Shown: positions 25,564 through 31,690 of the stretch, in pieces
Layout of the letters: every line of letters begins with the position of its first letter
How positions within the stretch are numbered: the stretch's first letter is position 1
Origin: JAAFJT01 sp043772905
Lineage (GTDB): Bacteria; Bacteroidota; Bacteroidia; Chitinophagales; Saprospiraceae
DNA length: 31,690 nucleotides
NCBI GenBank assembly: GCA_043772905.1
Contig: JAYVFS010000214.1
Location: 1 to 31,690, forward strand
Direction of reading: 5' to 3'
The notes under the pieces: model-generated
Seen by the model: only the letters and a program-made list of their open reading frames with translations
Databases searched by the model: none
What the model was told of the DNA's origin: nothing
Program-made: the position numbers and the translations under genes

Positions 25564-26208
25564 GTTATAAATTTTTGTAGCCGATTCGCCTAATGCCGTA
25601 AAAATCAATTCAAGGTCAGTCATGTGGTCGCGTAGGTTTTGTTTTTCCAAACCTTTCAAGTTTTTATGTTCGCTGGGTGTCATCCCAAATGTGCCTTTGG
25701 CGATAACAGCCGTTAAAATCGAGTATTCATGTCCTTCTTTTACGCCTCGTTTTTTCCATTCATCGGTCAGTTTTTTGCGGGTATCAATGGTTTGCAAACG
25801 CTGTTTTATACATTCATCGGTGTATCCTTGGGCTTGATAAATTTCACGTAAGCGGTCAAAACCGAGTTCAGGGTCGTTCATTTCGTCCAATTCACGTTTA
25901 CCCAATGACGCTAACCATGTTTTAAACGGTTCAGCTTTGGGCGAAGGCACGGACATAATGATGCGGAAGACCCCCTCAGTATTGGCGCAATCTGTCACGC
26001 GTTGCCGCCCGTCGGTTGCTGCCATTTTCAACCTGTGACAAACTGTCACAAGTTGCTCTTCGCATGATTTTAATTTTGCCCAATAGTTGTTTGGATTGGG
26101 CGAATCCGTCAATGCTTCAATGACATTAACAACTGAAAAATACATTTCGCCTTCATGCTCAATATGTCGAATCTTTTTTTGCTCAAAAACGGCTATTTGA
26201 TTGTTCAT
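25564..26208 (-). pseudogene. Bro-N phage-antirepressor-like protein, 3'-truncated and in frame with the lipoprotein
   Basis: Starting at ATG 26208, the first 215 codons encode a BRO-N domain protein: IRHIEHEGEMYFSVVNVIEALTDSPNPNNYWAKLK, CANTEGVFRIIMSVPSPKAEPFKTWLASLGKRELDEMNDPELGFDRLREIY and the conserved MTDLELIFTALGE tail. Relatives continue for dozens of residues beyond this point, but here the sequence goes ESATK-IYN-MKKYLFF straight into the lipoprotein signal. The C-terminal part is therefore lost, without any frame disruption. Such proteins are DNA-binding or damage-linked regulators from phage and mobile DNA. One TACTGAGGGG word (25971) encodes NTEGV within the conserved core. A full-length 450-residue fusion ORF exists on paper, but an internal signal peptide makes that product unlikely to be useful. 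Confidence 0.75.
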
Positions 26209-26279
26209 TTTTGTTTGATTTTGGTTTTAAATTATAGTATTTCTTTAAAAAGTGGCTTTGATGGACGTAAAATAGTATT

Positions 26280-26305
26280 AACCATTCAAAAATGGTTTAT
26301 TTTTG
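26280..26305 (+). promoter_or_regulatory. Promoter/operator of the toxin-antitoxin pair
   Basis: TATTTTTG (26298-26305) fits the -7 consensus, 17 bases before the antitoxin ATG. Directly upstream is an inverted repeat, AACCATT-caaa-AATGGTT (26280-26297), a plausible autoregulatory operator. No good -33 box is seen. Confidence 0.5.
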
Positions 26306-26321
26306 TAAAAAATAAGATAAA

Positions 26322-26603
26322 ATGGAATTAACTATCAATATACCAAATACACAAATACAGCATTTAGGAAAAAGTGAAGAGGAGATGTTGTTGTCATTAG
26401 CCATATTTATGTATTCGGAATGGAAAATGTCATCTGGACGATGTGCAAGAATGGCAGGTTTGTCTCGTATTGCTTTTTTAGATGAATTAGCGAAACGCTG
26501 TGTGCCTGTCAATTACGATGTTCAAGAACTTGAACAAGATGTAAAAAACTGGGAAAACTTTAAACTCAAACATGATAGTCATCAGCGATACGACTTGCCT
26601 TAG
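26322..26603 (+). CDS. UPF0175 family antitoxin
   Basis: This 93-residue protein (MELTINIPNTQIQHLGKSEEEM...) matches UPF0175 in pattern: an N-terminal beta strand, then helices AIFMYSEWKMSSGRCARMAGLSRIAFLDELAKRCVPVNYD, a small helix-turn-helix-like DNA-binding unit, followed by ELEQDV. UPF0175 proteins are the usual antitoxins of DUF3368 PIN-like toxins. The gene overlaps the toxin start by 32 bases, consistent with translational coupling, and probably represses its own promoter through the palindrome at 26280. Confidence 0.8.
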   Translation: MELTINIPNTQIQHLGKSEEEMLLSLAIFMYSEWKMSSGRCARMAGLSRIAFLDELAKRCVPVNYDVQELEQDVKNWENFKLKHDSHQRYDLP

Positions 26604-27057
26604 TGCACTTGTTCGGATTGGAGAATTAGACCTACTGAAAAGGCTTTTTCATGAAGTCATTATTCCGGTAAAAGTACACGAAGAACTTTTAGCACTCTCT
26701 TCTTTTGGTGTTGATGTTTCTATTTTTTCTACTCTTGATTGGATTAAAATCCAACAACCAGAGGCTTCTCCGTTACTCAATGAACTTCTTACCGTATTAG
26801 ACACTGGGGAATCCTATGCAATTGCACTTGCGATTGAACTAAATGCAGATTGGTTGATAGTTGATGATTTGGACGCTCGACATATTGCCGCACAACTCAA
26901 TATTAATATAACAGGTACTGGAGGTGTCTTTATCCAAGCGAAAGATAGAGGAGTCATTACACAAGTAAAACCTTATCTTGATTTGATAATGACAAAAGCG
27001 GGTTTTAGACTTAGTTCAACACTTTATAACCGTATTTTACAGTTGGCAAGTGAATAG
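26572..27057 (+). CDS. DUF3368 PIN-domain-like toxin
   Basis: This 161-residue protein starts MIVISDTTCLSALVRIGELDLL, with the first PIN acidic residue in SDTT. It continues IIPVKVHEEL (conserved glutamate), LDTGESYAIALAIEL (conserved Asp/Glu pair) and WLIVDDLDARHIA (Asp cluster), then ITGTGGVFIQAKDRGVI. The acidic set expected of a PIN ribonuclease is present, so it is probably an active RNase toxin held by the overlapping UPF0175 protein. The pair stands alone between convergent genes next to the Bro-N remnant and lacks any TACTGAGGGG word, fitting recent arrival. Confidence 0.8.
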   Translation: MIVISDTTCLSALVRIGELDLLKRLFHEVIIPVKVHEELLALSSFGVDVSIFSTLDWIKIQQPEASPLLNELLTVLDTGESYAIALAIELNADWLIVDDLDARHIAAQLNINITGTGGVFIQAKDRGVITQVKPYLDLIMTKAGFRLSSTLYNRILQLASE

Positions 27058-27077
27058 CTTATAAATATAAATCCAAA

Positions 27078-27128
27078 AGCCATATAGCACACAATGTATT
27101 GATAATCACCTATGTGTGCTATATGGCT
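27078..27128. terminator. Long hairpin between toxin and GH3 genes
   Basis: AGCCATATAGCACAC (27078-27092) pairs perfectly with GTGTGCTATATGGCT (27114-27128) around a 21-base loop. It lies between convergent genes 21 bases from each stop. There is no strong T-run, so bidirectional termination is likely but not certain. Confidence 0.55.
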
Positions 27129-27148
27129 ATATGTTCAACAAGACATAA

Positions 27149-29470
27149 TTACTTTTTAAACTTCGTCACCCGAGCATCTTTAATCACCCCTTTCCAATTC
27201 ATACCAAAACCAAAGTCGTAAACTGACCCCTCAGTATCTTTGTGGCATTTCATGTCTTGCGGCACATCTTCGGCTTGTTTTTCAACTTCGGACATATTAG
27301 CGGGCATTTGCATGGGCAACAATGCAGATGGTTCGGCTTTGCCAGCTATAATCTCTAAAAGTGCTTGGTCTTGTACTCGGAAACTGACCATAATCGCATC
27401 GGCTTGTTTTTCAAACTCATTGAAAATCATTGGATTGTCAACGGTAACAGAAACAATCACAGGCTTGCCTTTCATTTTGGTATAAGTTTCTGTCACCATG
27501 CCTAAGTCAGTGATATTGCTTGCTTTAATCGTTTTTCCTTTGTAGCTGCGGTTCGTGAATTTTTCCATGGGGTCGCCGCCAGCGATACTCGTTGTGCGGG
27601 CTTCTGTTGCCGTATATTCCCCATATTGAAGGCTGATAGGCACATAACCATTGCCGCCTTTGCGGACATCTGTTGAGTCATAACCGTTGCCTGTGTTCGG
27701 GTTACTGATAAAAACCAAGGCATAATCGGCTTCATCAGGGTTGTCGGTTACGTTAAAATACTTTTTGACGATATTGATATTGACCGGATAATCCAATTTT
27801 TCAGGTGATGGTTCGCCCAGAAAGTTCCGACTTGCGGGCGTGAATTTTTTAGGTACATACACTGTTTTACCCGATTTCAAAGGTAAAACGTGCTTTTTAT
27901 TTTTCAACATAACAATGGATTTCAACTGTGCATCGTAGCCTTCTTTCATAAATTCGGGCTTTCCGACAGTGCTTTTGGTGTTTTCAATATCCAAATATGG
28001 ATTTTCAAACAAGCCCACGTGGAATATATTTTTCAACAATCTGACTGCCGATACTTCCATACGTTCCCGCATCCATTTTTCGCCATGTTCTTTAACGCCC
28101 ATCGCATAAGCATCAATAATCGGTTGTGCTTCGTTGTTGCCGCCAAATTGGTCAACGCCCGCCATCAGGATTTTGTAGTGGCGTTCTGCAATCGTCAAAT
28201 TTTCAACGCCATGCGGTTTGCCACCTGTAAAATTGTCCATTTGCGTTTTGTTGCCTGTGATACCCCAGTCTGTACACGCCACGCCGTCGTACTTATACTT
28301 GCCCCGTAAAAGGTCGGAAATGATGTATTTATTGTAGGAATTACCAACATTTTCCTTGTTTTTGGTGTCTTGATTCCACGAAATCGTGTAGTAAGGCATC
28401 ACCGCCGAAGCCATTTTGGTTTTACCTTTCAACTTAAATGCCCCCTCAGTAAAAGGGATAAAATGGGTCGTAAATTTGCCGCCAGGATAGACCGCAAATT
28501 TGCCATAACCATAATGTGCATCCCGTCCAGCCTCGCCCGAACCGCCGCCAGGCCAGTGCTTGACCATCGCGTTGACGCTGCCGAAACCCCAGCCGTCTTT
28601 CACTTCTTGCGCGCCTTTTGAGGTTTGAAAACCATCGCAATAAGCCTGAGCCATCGCCGCAGACAATTGTGGATTTTCCCCAAAAGTGCCGCTGAAACGA
28701 TTCCAACGAGGTTCAGTCGCTATATCAACTTGCGGTGAAAGGGCTGTTGCAATGCCCAACGCGCGGTATTCTTTGGCTGCAACCTCGCCAAAACGCTCGA
28801 CTACTGAGGGGTCAAAAGTCGCTGCCATACCCAACGAACTGGGCCACATCGAAATGCGTCCACCCGCACCTGCGTTAAATTCCATGGTCGAAACAGTGCC
28901 ATGACGTGGGTCAGAACTGTTGTTGGCAGGAATGCCCAAACCGATGCCTTCGCAAAACGCTTGCACATTGTTGTTCCACAAAGCAGATACTTCGGGCGAC
29001 TCAACTGTGGTAATCAAAACGTGGCGTAAATTGTCTTTTTCCAAAAAAACCTTTTGTTGGTCGCTCAAATCAGATGCTTTTGCGCCACTTGCAGGAAATG
29101 GTTTGCCGTTGTAAGTACCGCCAAAATAGCCGCCTGGACGTGCAGGAAGAGATTGATGGCGGCTGTACAACATCAAACCTGCAATTTGCTCAATAGACAA
29201 TTGGGTTGCCAAGTCTTTTGCCCGTTCTTCGTAAGGCAAACGCCAGTCTTCGTACTTGTCGAGTTTGCCGTTTTTGTTCAAATCTTTGAACGCAAAACCG
29301 CCCATTGTGAGGATTTTGATACCTGAATTTTGCGAATAGCCAATTGTTTGACCGCCTTGATTGGCGATAAAAGAAAGGTCTCCTTTTTTTGTTTCCGTAT
29401 ATTTTTGACTGAATACAGAAGTGATGGACAATAATAAAAGCCCACATAGCGAAAGCAACGATTTATTCAT
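27149..29470 (-). CDS. Secreted glycoside hydrolase family 3 enzyme
   Basis: This 773-residue protein has a signal peptide (MNKSLLSLCGLLLLSITSVFSQ). It carries a calcium-type EF-hand-like loop DLNKNGKLDKYEDW (residues 63-76) near the N-terminus, then the GH3 barrel. Visible are RFGEVAAKEYRALGI, TALSPQVDIATEPRWNRFSGTFGE, KHWPGGGSGEAGRDAHYG (substrate KH motif about 304) and GVACTDWG, where Asp401 is the expected nucleophile. The C-terminal domain follows (IVMLKNKKHVLPL). Length and motifs are normal. It likely acts as a beta-glucosidase or xylosidase on oligosaccharides in the periplasm. The three TACTGAGGGG words inside encode DTEGS, TEGAF and DPSV. It is a single gene between the hairpin and the oxidase. 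Confidence 0.88.
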   Translation of the reverse strand: MNKSLLSLCGLLLLSITSVFSQKYTETKKGDLSFIANQGGQTIGYSQNSGIKILTMGGFAFKDLNKNGKLDKYEDWRLPYEERAKDLATQLSIEQIAGLMLYSRHQSLPARPGGYFGGTYNGKPFPASGAKASDLSDQQKVFLEKDNLRHVLITTVESPEVSALWNNNVQAFCEGIGLGIPANNSSDPRHGTVSTMEFNAGAGGRISMWPSSLGMAATFDPSVVERFGEVAAKEYRALGIATALSPQVDIATEPRWNRFSGTFGENPQLSAAMAQAYCDGFQTSKGAQEVKDGWGFGSVNAMVKHWPGGGSGEAGRDAHYGYGKFAVYPGGKFTTHFIPFTEGAFKLKGKTKMASAVMPYYTISWNQDTKNKENVGNSYNKYIISDLLRGKYKYDGVACTDWGITGNKTQMDNFTGGKPHGVENLTIAERHYKILMAGVDQFGGNNEAQPIIDAYAMGVKEHGEKWMRERMEVSAVRLLKNIFHVGLFENPYLDIENTKSTVGKPEFMKEGYDAQLKSIVMLKNKKHVLPLKSGKTVYVPKKFTPASRNFLGEPSPEKLDYPVNINIVKKYFNVTDNPDEADYALVFISNPNTGNGYDSTDVRKGGNGYVPISLQYGEYTATEARTTSIAGGDPMEKFTNRSYKGKTIKASNITDLGMVTETYTKMKGKPVIVSVTVDNPMIFNEFEKQADAIMVSFRVQDQALLEIIAGKAEPSALLPMQMPANMSEVEKQAEDVPQDMKCHKDTEGSVYDFGFGMNWKGVIKDARVTKFKK

Positions 29471-29623
29471 TTTCCTTGTTGTTTAGTTTAATTTTCCTTA
29501 AAAAAGAATCTGTAAAGGAAATACAAGATTTTGAAAAATATACTGATTGGTGAAAATTTGACAATTGGTTTTCGATGGTTGGGGGTGTTTGTTCGATGGT
29601 TGAGGAGGAATCAGAGGGGACAC

Positions 29624-30670
29624 CTATCGCCAAATTACTGAGGGGTCAATATCACCCACCTGCGCTTTGCCGACGAGTGCCATCGCCTGCTCAAATTCCG
29701 TTTGCAATATTTTTAAAACTTTTGTTACACCTTCCGCACCGCCGCAACCTAAGCCATAACAGATAGGTTTGCCAATCAAAACGGCATTAGCACCTAAGGC
29801 AAGGGCTTTCAAAACATCTGTGCCCCGACGAATACCGCCGTCCATGAGTATCGGTACACGCTTATTGACTTGTGCAGCAATGCGCGGTAAGGCTTCAATT
29901 GTAGAGGGTACAGTATCCAAATTTCTACCGCCATGATTGGAGACGATAATGCCCGATGCACCGATTTGGATGGCTTTTTCGGCATCAACGGGGTTTAAAA
30001 TACCTTTTAGTAAAACAGGCGTTTTGGCGAATGACAGCACCCATGCCATATCCGCCCAAGTCAAAGGTTTTTTCTGTATGGGTTGGTCAAAAATATAAGG
30101 CGTATGTAGGTCGTCGGGCAGTTTGAAATGGATGCGTTGCTCACGATTGCGTGTACCCGCCACAGGCGTATCCACAGTGATAATCAATATTTTACAACCG
30201 AGAGACTCTGCTTTTTGGATAACATCTTTCGTTTTCTCACGATCGTCTCTGACATACATTTGAAACCAAAGCGGTTGCGTTGCCGCAGCGGCAATATCTT
30301 CAAGAGGTGTAGTCGTATAGGAACTGATGATATACGTTGTGGCAGCATTACCTGCCCCCCGTGCCGTGCCGATTTCGCCTTCTGGATGCGTCAATTTATG
30401 ATAAGCCGTTGGCGCAATGAGTATCGGGAAGGCGAGTTTTTGTCCAAAAAGAGACACCGATGTATCGAGTTGGGTGGTATCTACCAATACTGAGTGGTTG
30501 AGTTTTATGTCGTCGAATGCCCGCCTATTCCAAGCAAGCGTTACTTCATCCGCCGCACCGCTTGCGACGTATTCGTAAGCCAATTTGGACATTCTTTTGG
30601 CGGCTTCTTTTTCAAAATCGAAGAGATTGACCAATTGAGAAAGGTCTGTTGGTTCGTTTTTAATATTCAT
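29624..30670 (-). CDS. FMN-dependent alpha-hydroxy-acid oxidase/dehydrogenase (LldD/lactate-oxidase family)
   Basis: This 348-residue cytoplasmic TIM-barrel flavoenzyme oxidises L-2-hydroxy acids such as lactate or glycolate to 2-oxo acids. Visible are PILIAPTAYHKLTHPEGE, the FMN and substrate segment WFQMYVRDD (Tyr139), ITVDTPVAGTRNRE, Lys222 in LLKGI, the catalytic SNHGGRNLD (His246, Arg249) and the phosphate-binding DGGIRRGTDVLKALALGA. No membrane segment is visible. The iterated word falls at the extreme C-terminus (29636, IDPSVIWR-stop), and an imperfect copy at 30488 encodes NHSV. It precedes GH3 on the same strand by 153 bases, so separate promoters are possible. Confidence 0.85.
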   Translation of the reverse strand: MNIKNEPTDLSQLVNLFDFEKEAAKRMSKLAYEYVASGAADEVTLAWNRRAFDDIKLNHSVLVDTTQLDTSVSLFGQKLAFPILIAPTAYHKLTHPEGEIGTARGAGNAATTYIISSYTTTPLEDIAAAATQPLWFQMYVRDDREKTKDVIQKAESLGCKILIITVDTPVAGTRNREQRIHFKLPDDLHTPYIFDQPIQKKPLTWADMAWVLSFAKTPVLLKGILNPVDAEKAIQIGASGIIVSNHGGRNLDTVPSTIEALPRIAAQVNKRVPILMDGGIRRGTDVLKALALGANAVLIGKPICYGLGCGGAEGVTKVLKILQTEFEQAMALVGKAQVGDIDPSVIWR

Positions 30671-30755
30671 TGTAGCTCAAATTTAAGCCATAAAAGTAAA
30701 GTTTCTGGCTGTTTTTTAAGCAAAAATACGCAAAATACTGAGGGGGTATTTAAAT

Positions 30756-30834
30756 ACACAAATTGCACAAATTACACGAATTGAGTTCCTTACAAGATGA
30801 CAAAATCCATTCGTATAATTTGTGTAATTCGTGT
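30756..30834. repeat. Second ACACGAATT-family inverted repeat
   Basis: Left arm 30756-30781 (CACAAATTACACGAAT) and right arm 30809-30834 (ATTCGTATAATTTGTG) pair with a few mismatches around 27 bases. The sequence is related to the repeat at 1881-1953. A TACTGAGGGGG word lies 10 bases to its left (30736-30746). Confidence 0.7.
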
Positions 30835-30849
30835 CAAAATATAGTTATC

Positions 30850-31422
30850 TTATTTTTTTTGAAATTCGCCAGTTGCACGAATTTGAATTTCATCGCTCAC
30901 CATAATCGTCGCCAATTTGCCGCCAATGCCAAAATCGCTCCTTTTGATAGTCGTTAATGCTTTGATACCCAATTGAGGTACTTTGTTATTAGGGTTTGGA
31001 TGCGCCGCAGGACCATTCATTGTTACATCAAAAGTCACCGATTTTGTCACGCCTTTTATGGTCAAATCGCCGACCATAGTGTATTTATTGCCTTGGATTT
31101 TAGTTAAAGACGTGCTTTTAAACGTCAATGTCGGGAATTGGGCAACGTTAAACATGTCCTCGCTTTTCAAGTGATTATCCCGCATTTCGAGGTCTGTATT
31201 GAGACTTGCAGACTCAATTGTTACTTCAAAAACGGCATCAGATAAGTCGTCTTTTGTAGCGGTTATTTTGCCATCAAATTTTTTAAAATAGCCGTCAACT
31301 TCCGAAATGCCGTGATGTCCAGCAATAAACGTGAATTTAGAATGTCCTTTGTCAATTGTCCATTGCGCGTGTGCAGCGATAGAGACGCATACGAAGGCTA
31401 AGAAAAGAATCGTTTTTTTCAT
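30850..31422 (-). CDS. YceI-family periplasmic lipid-binding protein
   Basis: This 190-residue protein has a signal peptide (MKKTILFLAFVCVSIAAHAQ). WTIDKGHSKFTFIAGHHGISEVDGYFKKFDGKI is the start of the YceI lipocalin-like barrel. MRDNHLKSEDMFNVAQFPTLTFKST and GDLTIKGVTKSVTFDVTMNGPA are diagnostic, as is DFGIGGKLATIMVSDEIQIRATGEF at the end. The fold binds isoprenoid or amide lipids such as polyprenyl quinone precursors. It stands alone on the - strand, 172 bases inside the right 48-bp repeat, which carries the candidate promoter. Confidence 0.9.
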   Translation of the reverse strand: MKKTILFLAFVCVSIAAHAQWTIDKGHSKFTFIAGHHGISEVDGYFKKFDGKITATKDDLSDAVFEVTIESASLNTDLEMRDNHLKSEDMFNVAQFPTLTFKSTSLTKIQGNKYTMVGDLTIKGVTKSVTFDVTMNGPAAHPNPNNKVPQLGIKALTTIKRSDFGIGGKLATIMVSDEIQIRATGEFQKK

Positions 31423-31594
31423 TTTTATTGAAATTTTAGTTAAAAAAGCAAGTGCATACTGAGGGGGGTGACTGTAAAGCTAATCACTTCAAATTTAGCT
31501 CATTATCCGATTCTACCATCTCGTGTATCCATTCGATAAGTCTGCATTAAGATTCGATTGTTAATCGTATGAGACTTAACGAAACTTCCTCAAA

Positions 31595-31642
31595 CAACAC
31601 CTTAGCCAAAGTTAATAGATTATGATAAAATAGATTTATAAA
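31595..31642 (-). repeat. Right copy of the 48-bp inverted repeat
   Basis: It is the exact reverse complement of 93-140, including the TAACTTTG box (- strand, 31614-31607), pointing toward the yceI-like gene. Sequence outside and inside differs from the left copy. The stretch from 31469 to 31594 before it contains only a weak AAGTCT...AGACTT symmetry and no gene. Confidence 0.85.
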
Positions 31643-31690
31643 AATAAAAAAGAGAACTGTGATATTTGCATTGTCAAAAACAACTCACAA

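Larger units (their letters stand above)
1576..31468. repeat. Iterated word TACTGAGGGG, 29 exact copies across the window
   Basis: Exact copies in + orientation start at 1576, 1725, 2604, 2993, 4041, 4308, 14791, 15810, 17985, 18224, 19318, 23329, 24846, 24967, 28802, 29636, 30736 and 31457. Copies in - orientation (CCCCTCAGTA) lie at or just after 3514, 6906, 8426, 13574, 13643, 19906, 20320, 22650, 25971, 27227 and 28441. Near copies are at 13754, 16079 and 30488. Twenty lie in genes, mostly as TEG, but also as LRG, PPQ, PSV and PLS; nine lie between genes. The G-run varies from four to seven and is then followed mostly by T. A 10-mer should appear far less than once on both strands of a window this size. 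Confidence 0.9.

Noticed and set aside
24856..26208. A real 450-residue Bro-N/DUF1349 fusion protein
   Set aside because: A complete lipoprotein signal in the middle of the frame indicates a separate start at 25563.
1576..28451. The iterated word as a by-product of a conserved TEG or PSV peptide motif
   Set aside because: It is read in five registers and also occurs nine times outside genes, so selection is on DNA rather than protein.
93..31642. The 48-bp inverted repeat as ends of a classical insertion sequence
   Set aside because: The segment holds no transposase or integrase and has no visible target duplication; the repeat is kept as an open finding.

Overview
The window looks like chromosomal DNA of an AT-rich member of the Bacteroidota, probably a Cytophagales-like environmental lineage. 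The evidence is a SusC/SusD pair, a sulfatase next to a GH88/DUF4955 block, Bacteroidota-type lipoprotein signals, several TAnnTTTG (-7) promoter boxes and few recognisable Shine-Dalgarno sites. I cannot name a genus. I see no rRNA, tRNA, CRISPR array or transposase.

Left part (1-13.6 kb): a glycan/acid-sugar utilisation locus in decay. On the + strand are an isocitrate/isopropylmalate-type (tartrate) dehydrogenase, a cyclase-family hydrolase, a DUF1537 four-carbon acid-sugar kinase and a Gfo/Idh/MocA oxidoreductase. Convergent to them on the - strand are a 5'-truncated GH88 unsaturated glucuronyl hydrolase running into a DUF4955 beta-helix protein, then a sulfatase. A divergent SusC/SusD pair follows. 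Only the dehydrogenase and the oxidoreductase are intact. The others carry one-base indels, mostly in homopolymers, an amber codon (SusC) or a truncation (GH88), whereas 13.9-31.4 kb shows no frameshift.

Middle part (13.9-25.6 kb): two - strand gene sets that together look like hydroxycinnamate (ferulate/coumarate-type) use. One runs crotonase, feruloyl-CoA synthetase, MetE-like methyltransferase, amidohydrolase-2 protein, alpha/beta hydrolase with two NIPSNAP domains. The other runs DUF1349 lipoprotein, secreted DUF3237 protein, CE1/LpqC-type esterase, MFS transporter. Between them sits a divergent HxlR regulator/DoxX pair with a clear palindromic operator.

Right part (25.6-31.7 kb): a Bro-N gene that lost its 3' end and reads in frame into the lipoprotein, a UPF0175/DUF3368 toxin-antitoxin pair, a secreted GH3 glycosidase, an FMN alpha-hydroxy-acid oxidase and a periplasmic YceI protein.

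Two features cut across the genes. First, the asymmetric 10-mer TACTGAGGGG occurs 29 times exactly (18 in + and 11 in - orientation), inside genes in five reading registers and between genes, once as the stem of a terminator. It behaves like a DNA-uptake-sequence-type or other genome-wide recognition word. Second, a perfect 48-bp inverted repeat (93-140 and 31595-31642) brackets nearly the whole window. There are also several palindromic repeat families, two of which are inserted in frame inside coding sequences.
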